Assembly (NCBI GenBank): GCA_963970005.1
Contig: CAXAMN010025694.1
Coordinates: 929,875-993,874 of the forward strand
Length of the DNA stretch: 64,000 nucleotides
Direction: 5' to 3'
From: Durusdinium trenchii
Lineage: Eukaryota; Sar; Dinophyceae; Suessiales; Symbiodiniaceae
Shown here: piece by piece, positions 42,791 through 53,669 of the stretch
Position numbering within the stretch: position 1 is the stretch's first letter
Layout of the letters: every line of letters starts with the position of its first letter
Notes under the pieces: model-generated
The model's database searches: none
Told to the model about the DNA's origin: nothing
What the model saw: only the letters and a program-made list of their open reading frames with translations
Program-made: the position numbers and the translations under genes

Positions 42791-42960
42791 AATCACGGAT
42801 TCTGGCCTTACCATATGAAAGTTTTTTATAACACATACATCAATCTGCCATCAAACAGTGTCATCCATGACCCAGTAATTAGATAGAGAAAAGGAAAAAA
42901 CATGGACATCTGGAATCTGGACCTCCCAAAACGGTCTTGGGCGTGTGCCCTCTTATGCTG

Positions 42961-43100
42961 GGTGGCTTCGATCCACCGAGGTGTTCCCGCGATCGGAGCA
43001 CCACCGGGACACCCCGCTTCGGCTTCTTGCGGGGGAGCAGCTCGGGCTGGGCGTGCGCCTGCAGTGCGCTCGGGGGAGCGGAAGGGCAGCTGGAATTGAG
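42961..43100 (+). CDS. Candidate exon, unknown product
   Basis: The plus strand reads WLRSTEVFPRSEHHRDTPLR, then LLAGEQLGLGVRLQCARGSG, then RAAGIEG with strong third-position G/C. The frame is open upstream to 42945. No clear acceptor. Product unknown. Confidence 0.4.
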
Positions 43101-43117
43101 GGTTCCAAATGGTGCAA

Positions 43118-43200
43118 CAAGGGCACCACTAGGAACTAAGAAGCTACATGAAGCTATGAAGCTACAAGGGCATTACAACTATAGGAACTAAGAAGCTACT
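43118..43200. repeat. Dispersed CTAGTAACAAGG-type repeat, copy 3
   Basis: aactaagaagctac occurs twice (43134 and 43184 region) with aagctatgaagctac and caagggcatta between. Related to the copies at 2735 and 39803. Confidence 0.65.
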
Positions 43201-43349
43201 AGATTTGGGACATGATGTGTTCAAGGATATTCAAGGAAGATCTCTTCGTCTCTTCCCATCGAAAAAGGAGATAACGCCATCTGCACCATGGACTCACAGT
43301 TTCAACATGTTTCAACAAACATAAAGCAAGCAGCAAGCAATCTATAACC

Positions 43350-43703
43350 ATGACTACCATTGTTGGGGTACACGTTGCGTGCCCTTCAACCATGTCAAAC
43401 CATGATGGAGAAGAAGACAACAAAGAAAGGACCACACCTCCAAAACCGTCCACCACGGAGAAACAAAATGAAACAACAGCGGCTTCTGCACCTGTCATTG
43501 GACTTCTTATGACTCTCGCTTCGACTTCCTCCACACAAGCTCATCCCGACGGATTTTCGCTTCCCTTTCCCACCGAGCCGCTCCGCCAGCTGATTCTCGG
43601 GCTCCTCCCGGAGCACGTGCCAGCCGCCACCGATGCGGACCTCGCGCAGGGGTCTGGGCGACCGCAGCAGGCTGGGCACCCCCAAATCCACCAGGAAATC
43701 TGA
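43350..43703 (+). CDS. 117-codon ORF overlapping an antisense exon
   Basis: Starts at a true ATG: MTTIVGVHVACPSTMSNHDG. A Thr/Ser-rich section follows, then LPFPTEPLRQLILGLLPEHV, ending TGA. Third positions turn G/C-rich in the second half. The minus-strand exon 43492-43715 overlaps it completely in that half, so only one is likely real unless both are used. Confidence 0.3.
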   Translation: MTTIVGVHVACPSTMSNHDGEEDNKERTTPPKPSTTEKQNETTAASAPVIGLLMTLASTSSTQAHPDGFSLPFPTEPLRQLILGLLPEHVPAATDADLAQGSGRPQQAGHPQIHQEI

Positions 43704-43715
43704 TTGCTCCGACAT
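43492..43715 (-). CDS. Candidate first exon, unknown product
   Basis: ATG at 43713-43715 begins MSEQSDFLVDLGVPSLLRSP, then RPLREVRIGGGWHVLREEPE, then NQLAERLGGKGKRKSVGMSL, to a GT donor AATGACAG|GTGCAG (phase 2, 224 nt). Third positions are mostly G/C. Composition suggests a soluble protein. Preferred over the antisense ORF because it has a donor and a more uniform bias. Confidence 0.5.
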
Positions 43716-43899
43716 GGGGACGTTGTTGTTGCTCTTGTTGTTGCGAAGAGTGAAAAATGGTCCCCTCCAAGAGTCGAAGCAGAACGAGTGAACTTTTTGG
43801 GGGGAGGGGGAGGTGTGATGTTCTTCGTTTGATGTAAAGCAACACATCGGGAGTCACAACGGGAGGTACTGGATTTAGAGCATCCAATCATCACATGGC

Positions 43900-45540
43900 C
43901 AATCAACACCCATGAAAACCTAAGTTAAGTTGCTGAGGCCGCCCAGTAGACAACAGGGAATTATCCATCATCACCCCCTGCAGGTCACCCATGTCTCAGC
44001 TACTTCCACTCGGTCATCTGAAACAGGCAGCCAGGCATGCTAAGGCTATATAAATTGATGGAACTGGAGCTTGGAAAAACCTGCCAATCTTCCAGGCGAT
44101 TGATTGGGAAAGTCCCAAATAAACGGAACCATCTGACATCATCTGACCATCTGGTGCTGGCTGGCTTCCTGGAAGGGGGGGGTTACATGGAGATTCACAA
44201 ACCACATCATTCATGTCATTCGCAAATATTCGCAGCGATTCGCATGTGCACATGCTAGCTGAGACAGGGCCACACATGTGCGACCCAACCTGTTCAGACT
44301 TGACCTGAACAGTGCTCACTGCAAACCCTCAGCATTGTCAAGAGTGCACTGGCCTGACATCGGCACGGCCTCCCCCCACTCAATCCAACAACTCACAAAA
44401 ACAATATCACGAGTGAAAGGGAGCAAGCAGGCCCACCAATCGTGACCACCATCCAAATTGCCATTTCAACGAAATCAGAACTTGGATTTGAGGGCTAATT
44501 TCCGAGCTAAACTCCTTCGCCCAAAGTTGAGCAGCTGGAATCGCTGGAAGCCATGTAGGTGGCAGGTCAAATCCCGCAACATCCAAGCACATCGCAAATA
44601 AGAGCAGAATTGTCTGAGTCTCCATGAGGATGTCCATGGATTTCACCCATCATTGACCAGCATCATCAAACAGAATAAAGAAAGCAACACACATCAACAC
44701 ACGGATTTCTTTCATCTCAAATCCAACACCAACAAACATCAACAAAGGGAAGAAAGCCATGGAGTGATGTCTTTCAGAAGAGGTGAATTCGTCTTGAGCG
44801 CCCCGACGGTGGGACTTCTTTTCGACTGCTGAGCATCCTCAGCCGTGGTGACCATGAGCGGCTCATGTGGACACTGAAAGTTCCCTCTTCTTGAAATGAA
44901 AAGGCCACCCTGGCGTGTGGCTGAGTGTCCAGGTTCCTGCAATCTGTGAACTCGTGAGCTAGTTGACCACACTTCCTGTGACGTTGAACCCGTGTAGTTG
45001 GATGAAACAGATTAAAACAGATGCATGTTGACTGTAGATGAATCACACCAGCCCACCCCCTATGTTAGACTCCAGGTCATTAAGCTTCACTCGACCCAAC
45101 TTCACTGGTCGACCATGATCCCACTGGACCGAACCGCTCCTGAATGCTCCGTCTCCATCCACGGGGGCCGCCCTGGCGGAAAAGGAAAAGACCGAAAAAT
45201 GATCCAAAAATGCCTCCCACATGGGGTTCTAGCAAGGTTGTTCGGTAGGTTGGGCAGGTGGCTGTGTTGAGGATGGCCAAATTCGTTTGAGGATGAGGTC
45301 TGTGATGCTGAAGAACATGGTCCCACGTGCCAAGAGCCCCAGTGGATTGTGCTTGCTGAGCATCTTGGACTCTGAACTTCCAATGACTCTTTCTGATCCT
45401 TCTGCACCACCTGGTCCCAGATGTCATCTGGACTCAGGGTAAGTGCATTGCATGTCGGGGCCTTCAGTTCTTCGAGATGAAAAACTCTCAGTGTGCATCA
45501 TACACTGGTGAGACCCGACTGACCCAACACCATCCTGAAG
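43900..45540. other. No convincing gene
   Basis: Several short frames without bias or splice pairs. Confidence 0.4.
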
Positions 45541-45554
45541 AGTCGGGCCTTTGT

Positions 45555-45770
45555 GCTCTAGTAACAAGTGCAGCGCTACTAGTAACAAGCGCATTGAGGC
45601 ACTCTTTGGGACCCTGTCCCCCCGACTTCCAGTCACCCCACCGGTCGCCCCACGCTGGTCGGACCGTCGTGGCTCCCCGTACGCGCGCACGGGGGGTTCG
45701 CGTAGAGGTGGCTCCGCAGGAGTGGTTTTGTGTCTTTTTTTCGGGCGGCGTGTTCTGGAATAAACCACAT
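45555..45770 (-). CDS. Tentative exon running into a dispersed repeat
   Basis: From ATTCCAG|AAC the minus strand reads TPPEKKTQNHSCGATSTRTP, then RARVRGATTVRPAWGDRWGD, then WKSGGQGPKECLNAL, continuing into cttgttactagt repeat copies at 45555-45590. A second frame forms part of a 218-codon ORF (45424-46080) whose 5' half looks like noise. Frame uncertain. Confidence 0.3.
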
Positions 45771-46089
45771 CCAATGAAAGCATGTCTATCCCAAATGCTC
45801 CAAGTATGGAATACAAGGATGATAATCCGAATTCGGTATTCGCAAAAAAAAAGACTTGGGTAGGCAAACAAATAATGTTAAAATATATGTTCAGCATGCC
45901 ATACATGGATCCGCCTTTGGCTTGGTGGCCGATCCATCCACGATGGGGCGCCAGCCGGGCACCTGCGAAGGAAAAGACCAGCAAGTTCCAGCTCAAGTTC
46001 AGGTGCCGAACGGGCTTGGTTATTGTCATCCACTGGGGGTCTAAACACCATCCCTTTGAGCACATCGCAGGTCTAATCAATTGATGGAT

Positions 46090-46830
46090 TAATTAATTAA
46101 GGCCCCCCGCCCCCCCAAAACGCTCGCCTGTATCAGAGGAGATTGAAATTGGAAGACTATCTTCCTCTACCAGCGCCAGAAAAAAAGAAAGACCCTCGCA
46201 TTGATGGAGGGTACTGGTGATGCCCTAAAGCAGTCAGGTTCTACTTGGGGCCTTGGCTCTTCGAGGTCGGTCATTCAGCCATGCTCCGTGTAATGCTTCG
46301 CAATCGTCGAAGCAAAGCTCTCCAAGGCTTGGCTTGGAGCCCCAAAATAAAGACCTCGTGGACATCTCAAAGACTTGAAAATTAGAGAGAAGAGTTGATA
46401 CAGTAGGAAACCCTCCACTTGTCATAATTAGATTTGTTCTATTTTTTGCGGCTTGGCTCTGGATTGACATTGTAGCCATTTACACTCATTTACAACACCG
46501 AGCTCGCACCAAACAGCATCTCCCTCGAATGTCCCACAAATGGGTGTTCATGTGTTTTCTTGCGGGGCCATGGGCCAGCCTGTCAACTTCAAGGCCTCAA
46601 ACAGACCGGAACCCAGCAAAACTCACCCGCTCCGCAACAATATGTACCATTCTGGTCAACGACGTTTCTGACGCGACAAAAGACTGCATGATTGCCCTAT
46701 CGGGTTTTAGGGCTCCCTCTCCCTGGAACTCACATGACACTGGAAAATCACCGTAGAGGAAAGCCATGTTCCCAGGAGCCCAGGACGTCGTCGTTACAGG
46801 AGCCCAGGACGTCCCAGCCAGGCCGTGAAC
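46090..46830. other. No gene seen
   Basis: No exon-like frame or repeat of note. Confidence 0.4.
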
Positions 46831-46845
46831 TCATCCACCCTTCCA

Positions 46846-46961
46846 AGGTCCCCAAAACCCCGGTGGCCCGGTGGCAGGTCACTGGCGGCCGGGCGCCTGA
46901 TACGTACGGCTGGGATGCTGCACCTCGGAATCCGGCTGAAGCCATGAGCTCACCACCGTAG
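46846..46961 (+). CDS. Tentative terminal exon
   Basis: The plus strand reads KVPKTPVARWQVTGGRAPDT then YGWDAAPRNPAEAMSSPP to TAG. The minus strand is open as well (GELMASAGFRGAASQPYVSG), so strand choice is weak. Confidence 0.25.
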
Positions 46962-47553
46962 AGCACCCCAATCGACCAAAACGTGGAATCCAGTGAAATC
47001 ATAGGATGGGTATGCAGGAGTTGCCTTAGTGTCCTGAACTGCCTGCAAAAGATGCCTCCCTCTTCCAAAAGGAAAAAGATCTCTGGTATTCTCTATGATG
47101 CAACGGGTGTCCATTCCCATACTTGCCAAGCTTAAGCTTGAGTGCACGTGGGCTAATGGCACTAAACCAACAAAAACTTGCCAGCCTTTTGGCCGTTTTT
47201 GGCCGACCGTGTTGGGCACGATATGTCCTGTATCAGCCATACCCAAAGGGGTGTCTCCCTGCATTCAATGATGAAAAACTCCGCCCGCTTTGGAACCTGA
47301 GATGAATTACCGCCATTAACTGTGGTAGTGTCACTATGTCTTTCACTTTGCTGTGGTGGTTATGAGGATGCATCTCTTCTCCGTATGTGGCTGGGCACAT
47401 CCACGGATCACGAACGTGCCTTCAGCTTTGGAGCCCATTTGAACCCTCCAAGCCTGAAGATCTACAGTCTGGGGGTTGAACTACAATCAAGAGTCTACGT
47501 CGTGAGGTTTGGCACCCCAAGGCGAGAAGTCGACGAAAAAACACCCCCAGGCT

Positions 47554-47636
47554 TTACAGACATTCTCAGGCTTTACAGAACCCAACCGGAATCAAACGAT
47601 CCGGTTGGGTCCTGTAAAGCCTGAGAATGTCTGTAA
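47554..47636. repeat. Long near-perfect hairpin, 37-bp arms, 9-nt loop
   Basis: Arms 47554-47590 and 47600-47636 (ttacagacattctcaggctt and onward) are reverse complements at 36 of 37 positions around the loop atcaaacga. Within the left side, aggctttacaga is also directly repeated (from 47550 and 47568). Confidence 0.95.
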
Positions 47637-47645
47637 TTCGGCCGT

Positions 47646-47732
47646 GCTGCCGAAGACATGGATGGCATCCCAAAGCATCCCAAAGCGATGACCCGTGCGG
47701 ACTCTCAGGAGCCCCCCTTTTCGCGTACGTGA
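47646..47732 (+). CDS. Candidate terminal exon
   Basis: The plus strand reads AAEDMDGIPKHPKAMTRADS then QEPPFSRT to TGA (47730-47732). Short; a second frame is also open past it. It starts ten bases after the hairpin. Confidence 0.3.
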   Translation, partial: AAEDMDGIPKHPKAMTRADSQEPPFSRT

Positions 47733-47844
47733 AAAACCGACGCGGCGCGGCGCACGGACGCGGCGGGGGGGGTCACGGACGTCACGTAATGAGCGATGAA
47801 AGAATGAAGGACCGAAATAGCAGGCGAGGATGCTCAGCTACTCA

Positions 47845-47945
47845 TAGCGTCCTTGCCATTGCTCCGTACGTTTTCGGCTGCCCTTTGTTACGTGCATAGC
47901 GTCCTTGTTACTAGTAGTAATGCCAGGAGCTACCAGTAGCGTCCT
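47845..47945. repeat. Dispersed CTAGTAACAAGG-type repeat, copy 4
   Basis: catagcgtccttg occurs at 47845 and 47896 and tagcgtccttgc at 47937, with cttgttactagtagtaatgc and ccaggagctaccag between: a 20-21-bp unit of the same family as 2735. Confidence 0.75.
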
Positions 47946-48009
47946 TGCTGCAAATAGTTTCCATGTATGGCAATTTTTAGACTGTCTTGCAACTGAACCC
48001 TCCCGTACG

Positions 48010-48340
48010 ATCCCGTACGAAGACCTTCCAAGCGGACCGCCCCGGCAACCCCTTCCAGACATGTTTGATCACGTTTTGCCTGCTTGGAGGCCAAAGAAGA
48101 GTCCAGAATCCAAGCCCAGATGGTGAGATGAGATAGCCCCCAAGCCCAATTTCAACACCCCAATCGCCCATCATCCAATCTGGCACCGCGCCAAGGCACA
48201 CCCTTGCTGCGAGGCTGCCCGTCTGATCCCACCTGGGCCCCATGGTCAGTGGTGAAGGCAGATCCTGAGCAAAGGAGCCGCAAAAGGGCCTGATCCGATG
48301 GGAGTCAGGTCCGATGACGTGTTCAAGAGTACATCCATTA
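48010..48340 (-). CDS. Tentative exon
   Basis: The minus strand is open for 123 codons, the best part being FAQDLPSPLTMGPRWDQTGS then LAARVCLGAVPDWMMGDWGV. No splice pair resolved. Function unknown. Confidence 0.3.
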
Positions 48341-48489
48341 TGATCCATTGATCTGTATGAAATTGTATGACATAATAACTAAAGTTTAAGGTTTAAACTC
48401 CCATTGCTTTAATACTCCATGGTGTTTATAATTAATCAATTAATAATACATCCATTGCTTTTGAACTTTGTTTGAAACATCTTTCGGAT

Positions 48490-48675
48490 CTCATGGTGCA
48501 GCTTAAAGAAGGTAAAGCCCTTCTGAAACCCTCCAGAGGGCGAGCAAGGTGCCCTTCATTCTCGCAGAAAACGAACGCAACACGCAGACAGTACTTCGGC
48601 CACGTCACTGGAGCCGATCTGCAGCTTGGCATCGGCCTGGCGCTCGGCCGCTCGTATTTTATCCTGGCTACATGA
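48490..48675 (+). CDS. Candidate terminal exon
   Basis: The plus strand reads LMVQLKEGKALLKPSRGRAR, then QKTNATRRQYFGHVTGADLQ, then LGIGLALGRSYFILAT to TGA (48673-48675). The last 25 codons have strong third-position bias. A second frame runs on through the 24-bp repeat that follows. Confidence 0.4.
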   Translation, partial: LMVQLKEGKALLKPSRGRARCPSFSQKTNATRRQYFGHVTGADLQLGIGLALGRSYFILAT

Positions 48676-48686
48676 AACCAGAAGAT

Positions 48687-48787
48687 CTGTCCAGCGGTCT
48701 GTCAGAAACCCGGTCCAATGCTATGTCAGAAACCCTGTCCAGTGCTACGTCAGAAACCCTGTCCAGCGGTCTGTCAGAAACCCTGTG
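48687..48787. repeat. 24-bp tandem repeat, four copies
   Basis: ctgtccagcggtctgtcaga plus aacc repeats four times with substitutions. In one plus frame it encodes an eight-residue unit, LSSGLSET, ending at TGA just after the array. Being a multiple of three it could be coding, but the neighbouring stop in the better-biased frame argues against it. Confidence 0.85.
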
Positions 48788-49259
48788 ACACTCATCCTCG
48801 AGTCAGCTCGAGCACCTACAGTAAGGAAGGCTGGGAGACCGGGTTCCTCATGGTTCCTCCATGACCCCCAACGCTCATCTGGAGATGCGGGCAGCGAGGC
48901 GAAAATACTTGAACACCGACAACAACGGGGTAGCGTGAACATACTTAAAAATAAATGAAGTCATTGAAAATGTTCATCCCAGGTTAAGGTTGAACATGAA
49001 ACTACATGATGGAAAGCACCGTCCACTCTACACATCTATACAGTGAATCTGGGTGTGAGAAGCTGTGGATAAGCTGTGGATATGTGCAGTCGTGAACGGC
49101 TTAGTCAAGCACAAGCGCGACAACGGCACAGTGTTTGGACCCCGCTCATCTACTTCCTTAGAAAGGTTTCAAAAAGGGTCTCCGTATTGCTTTCGACATG
49201 CCGAAAGGCTCTCCCGCATCCAGTGGAACGCTTGGGGAACAACACGAGGACAGTTGGCT

Positions 49260-49435
49260 GAGAGACCCTGGGTTCGCTCAAGTCGTTGCTTGTGAACGTG
49301 CCTGCGGGGTTCCATGGCAGCCTTCTGCGCTGCCTTCTGGGTGTCCTTCCGCATCTTGGAACCTCTACTAAAACCATCCGTGCCCCTTGCGTGCGGTGTG
49401 GCGGCGCCCCCTCGGTCCGGTGGTGAAACCCGCAC
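49260..49435 (-). CDS. Candidate exon, basic helical
   Basis: The minus strand reads RVSPPDRGGAATPHARGTDG, then SKMRKDTQKAAQKAAMEPRR, then HVHKQRLERTQ, with an internal helix rich in Lys, Gln and Ala. A possible further stretch FHWMRESLSACRKQ lies downstream in the same frame. Product unknown. Confidence 0.4.
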
Positions 49436-49649
49436 GAAACCGCCTTCTCAGGCCTTGGGAACAAGGCCTCGGCCCGCGAAAGGTGGGGGAATACTGCCTG
49501 CCCTAGAATGGTTGCTCGGACCTGAGGTCATTCCCATCCATTTTGCCAACGCGCAAACACAAAGTCTCTGCACAGAATCGTTAGGAATGAAAACAGAAGG
49601 TGGAACATGTGCGGGTAGTGTTCGGGTAAAACCTCGGCCTATCGCATAA

Positions 49650-50530
49650 AAGGTGAAACACCTTCCGGCACGCGCCTTCTTGAAGATGAAAACGGAGAAA
49701 GAGACAGGGAAGTAGAGCGTCAAAGAAAATGGACAGCATAATAAACATAAGGTCTTCATGGTTGCACTTTGGTCATCGCGTTGTGCATCATGACAACAGC
49801 ATGCGTTGCAGCATTCTGCGTTCAAGCAGCTGCGATGCGGTTGTTATATATTTTCGCGATGACTTTCAACTTGTCATCTAAAATTGTGCCAAAATATGCA
49901 GTTTTGCTGCTGATGTAGGGTGAGGTTACTACAAATGATTACATTTGCCGGTATCAAGTTGCATGGTGTAATAAGTTGATTCACGTTGAATTGCATGAAT
50001 TCAAACTGGTTCATTGAGTGTGCTTGTGTGTGTGCGCCACTCCCGGTTTCTAAGGGAACGCATCACTTTTCCGACCTTCCTCCTTCTTCTTTCTTTAGCC
50101 ATTAATTAAACATAGCAGGGCGTGTGGCACTCCCGCCCTACCACACGCAATGAAGCTGTGGATAAACAAAGGGAAACAGGGACTGATCATCCCTGCGCAC
50201 CTGCAATTTTTAGTGACAATCTCTGACTCTGTGACGCAAAAATAGTTTTGACATCTTGGCCATCTCTCAGGTCTGTTTCCAGGTGCAAGGTTGACTTGCA
50301 CTAATCGGGTGGTGCTGTAACTAACACAAGGGCTAACGCACACTGAGATCCACTCAGATTTGTGATTGGGAGTATTGCCCAAGCCATTACCATTCTGTGT
50401 TGCGCATTAAAGGGCTATATAACGGGGTAAAATGCCAATGCATTCGGTGATCCAGTAGCTGATGCTATGCTCTTGCGAGCCCTCTCTCTAAGTGTGTGCT
50501 TGCGTGTCCCGAAAAATGCCAAGACCGGAT
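49650..50530. other. No gene seen
   Basis: AT-rich intergenic sequence before a poly-C run at 50538-50557. Confidence 0.45.
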
Positions 50531-50639
50531 TAATAAACCCCCCCCCCCCCCCCCCCCATGGTAGGTCAACAAAGGTCAACACTCATGAGGTCCACCCCCC
50601 CCTGAATTATCGGCTCAGGGAGCCATCGTAGTCGCAGTC

Positions 50640-50812
50640 GTCGTCGGTAGTAGGTAGTAGGTAGTAGGTAGTAGGTAGTAGGTAGTAGTAGGTAGTAGGT
50701 AGTAGGTAGTAGGAGGTAGTAGGTAGTAGTAGGTAGTAGTAGGTAGTAGTAGGTAGTAGTAGGTAGTAGGTAGTAGTAGGTAGTAGGTAGGTAGTAGGTA
50801 GTAGTAGCCACA
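50640..50812. repeat. TAGTAGG microsatellite
   Basis: Seven- and ten-base units of tagtagg/tagtagtagg repeat for about 170 bp. The reverse reads as Leu/Tyr/Pro repeats, not a gene. Confidence 0.95.
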
Positions 50813-51009
50813 ACAAGTTTAAACAAGCACAAAGAAAAGGCCAGGGACACAGGATCAAATTAATAGGGGGTAGTAGTGCAGGTTATTGATGGGGGACCGG
50901 CCCTTGTGAGGGGTACCCTTTGTGAGCTTGTCAAATGATTCTTTTATTTTTTTAATAAGGCAATTTATAGGCCCTGAGCCCTAGACATTTTTAAGGATTT
51001 CATCAAACA

Positions 51010-51189
51010 TGTAGTAGGTAGTAGGTGGTGATGGTGGTGGTGGTGGTCGTGGCAGTAGCACGTAGCAGTAGCAGTAGCAGTAGCAGTCAGTAGCAGGAGC
51101 AGCAGAAGCAGCAGGAGCAGCAGCAGCAGCAGCAATAGCTAGTAGCAGTAGCAGTAGCAGCAGCAGCAGTAGCAGTAGCTAGTAGCAGT

Positions 51190-51224
<35 letters not shown>

Positions 51225-51292
51225 TAGGAATAGCAGTAGCAGTAGCAGTAGCAGCAGCAGCAGCAGCAGTAGGAGTAGTAGTTGTAGTAGTA
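51010..51292. repeat. AGC/AGT trinucleotide array
   Basis: Mixed agc and agt triplets with a cgtagcagtagc head and internal duplication. Followed by ctgtgggctcggattaacag at 51307, which recurs with changes at 51413. Confidence 0.95.
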
Positions 51293-51439
51293 CGAAAAAT
51301 TGACCTGGCTGTGGGCTCGGATTAACAGGGGAGGATTGTTGGTAGAAAACTAGACCATAGGGGGGGAAATCAACAGCCAATAATACTTTTAATTTGGGCA
51401 ATTTCCGGCGGCTTTGTGGGCTCGGGTTAACTAGGGGGG

Positions 51440-52060
51440 ATTGATTAATTCTGACTTTTCATTACACTACCTTCAAGATTTTTTTTGCAGTATTGAGGGT
51501 TGCCTTGATGTCTTAGAACAAGGCAAACATCTAAATACATAGGGTTACATAGGTAAGGTGAAAGCGGAACGCCACAATTTTGCGTCCGGTATACAATTAG
51601 AAAAAAGAATGAAAAAGAATTGTTGGTCGAAATCCGGAATTGTGGGTCATGGTGTATAGCAGCAATTAGGCGGATGATTCTGGGTGGTGTCTTAATACGG
51701 TGAAGTATTTGTAGCAACTTGTCCCGGTTGTTTTTGTCGAAAGCTTTTTCCCAGTCTAAGAGAACAACTGACAGGTTTGAAGGTTGTCTTTCGAATATGT
51801 CTAAAAGTCAGCGCAATCGATTTCTTGAGTCAAAAACCAAGTCGTGAACCTTGTATCCAATGATCATAGGCGACAGTAAAATGTGCTCTGATTAGACTAA
51901 AGAGAGTATAATAGAGTAGAGCAAATGGCCTGTAATTCTTCATTTGCGACACGTTTCCCCGTTCTTGTAACAGGCAGCAATATTGTAACCAGCGAGCTTG
52001 AAAAGAGTCAGGGCGACGCATCCTGAGAGCGTCGTTGAAAAAGGCCCTGGAGGTAGATCC
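51440..52060 (-). pseudogene. Reverse-transcriptase relic, non-LTR type 1
   Basis: Read on minus with frameshifts. NYRPFALLYYTLF and HWIQGSRLGF lead to VVLLDWEKAFDKNNRDKLLQ, then ILHRIKTPPRIIRLIAAIHH and CGVPLSPYL. These match, in order, the conserved blocks of non-LTR retrotransposon reverse transcriptases: N-Y-R-P, the GF motif, D-x-x-K-A-F-D and Q-G-C-P-L-S-P. The catalytic Y/F-x-D-D block is missing; the copy ends near the AGC array. Stops and shifts show it is dead. Confidence 0.8.
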
Positions 52061-52089
52061 GGTTTAGGGGAGAGAGCCGAAAACTAGCC

Positions 52090-53300
52090 GAAAACCTATC
52101 CAATGAACGAAGTCAATCCACCCATCAACGGCCGGTCCAAAGTTCTCAAATGGGACTGATTGCATTTTATGCTCCCATACTACCCTTGATAACTACTGAC
52201 ATGCGGACAACATTGCAACACTGTAGAGAAACTATTAAAGTAGTCAGTGTCACCCAAATCACTCCTACTGAGCCCGCCGCGTGCCTGATTTTTTTGGTTC
52301 AACCAAGGGGGTAATAGGCAAAGGTGTTCTTTTGGAGCCCAAACAGGTTCACCGCAAAGACCTCAATTTCGAGCAGACCGTGACCCAACAATCAATCGTC
52401 CTCCAAGCCTCCCGTGTTTACCAAACCTCAAGCAACCTGGCGTTCTTTAGGCCCTGGCCATTTGGACAATGAGGTGCAGCAAATGGCTGATGATCTGAGA
52501 GTTGCTGTGAAAACCTCGGAGATCCACAGGGGTAAGAAGAGCGAAACGCTAACCATCAAAGACTGCAAAGTTGGGAGACTGGCTTGGGCAGGACAGAAAA
52601 GGACTTGCAACCACCTGCGGTTGTTGATACTTGCTTGCCCTTGGCTAGGAACACATAAGAACACCCTGCTACCAACTAAATGACAGCGGTTAGTGACCAG
52701 ATCGTGCTCCCACACGCATACTTGCGACTCAAAACGCGTTCGTTTACAAACGGTTCTGCCCAATTTTGCCCAACAACCCACATAGCAACCACATCATCAA
52801 AGCCTACCCGGATCTATGGCATTGCCATGATTGTCCATCAGCAAGGCTCGAATCTTCATGAACCAATGTTCATGGTGAAGGGGGGGGCTTGAGTGCTGAA
52901 GACAACCCCCTCAAAGATCACTCTGTCAGCCTTTTTTGGTCAAGCATCAACCTAATGTAGGCAGTTGATCATAAATAAATGCCCCCGTCCAAAATGGTTG
53001 TGCCTCTCCACAAGCCAATTCTTCAGATCAAATTAACATGAAGGCGAAAAAGTCCTTAGTGGGAACGGCTCGACCGAGTATGACGAACCCGACCCGTAAA
53101 CCCCTGGGAGCCCCTGGCCGACATGGAAGCTCAGGCCTCGGCGCTCAGGCTCCGGTCGAAAATACATGGCCGGGTTCAATATTCAAAAGAATGACCGATT
53201 TGTATCCCAACACTAAATATATATATATTGTATCATTTACAGCGTGTACATCATGTTTCATAAATTCATTCATCTTACTTGTCAGTTCAGAAAAGAGTGA
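52090..53300. other. No firm gene
   Basis: Two plus frames (52281-52472 and 52414-52683) read QQMADDLRVAVKTSEIHRGK and similar, but without bias or family resemblance. A further plus frame at 53038 (KSLVGTARPSMTNPTRKPLG) is weak. Confidence 0.35.
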
Positions 53301-53316
53301 CGGTGTACATCCTACA

Positions 53317-53413
53317 GTAGGGTATACGGTATATCTCCCACTACCAGTGGATGATGGTTGGGTTTCAAGCCTTTCTCTAATATAGTGAAATTTTGCATAT
53401 TTGCTTACAGGTA
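53317..53413. mobile_element. Short inverted-repeat element, family A, copy 4
   Basis: Shares gtagggtatac, ccagtggatgatggttggg and ttgcttacaggtaat with the other copies. Ends are diverged. Confidence 0.6.
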
Positions 53414-53669
53414 ATCCGCCGACCCGGTCTAGGCCGAGGAACGTGAGCGTGAGAGGAGCGGGGCCGGCGTGTTCCTGTTGAAGGATTCCGGTGAGCGGTG
53501 GGCAATGTCACGCTGCCGTCACATTGACAAACACTTGCCCAAAAACTTCCGCTTCAATGACATTTGTCTATGTAAATTCTTCTATTTGTGGAACTGTCAA
53601 GATTTTTTTGCGGGAAAGGCGTTGCCGAGGATTTGGCCCGGGTTCGACTCCTCCCTGCTTTCGACTCCT

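Noticed and set aside
42405..42836. 143-codon Lys/Ser-rich ORF
   Set aside because: Simple translation of the tttttgac array.
45424..46080. 218-codon minus-strand ORF
   Set aside because: Its 5' half lacks codon bias, it overlaps a better frame and it runs through a dispersed repeat.
46940..47000. STFWSIGVLYGGELM, resembling kinase subdomain IX
   Set aside because: No other kinase motif (HRD, DFG, APE) is found nearby in any frame; likely chance.
50566..51401. Tyr/Leu/Pro and poly-Leu ORFs
   Set aside because: Translations of TAGTAGG and AGC/AGT microsatellites.
53637..53660. ggttcgactcc, a tRNA T-loop-like string
   Set aside because: No T stem pairs and no box A lies upstream at tRNA distance.
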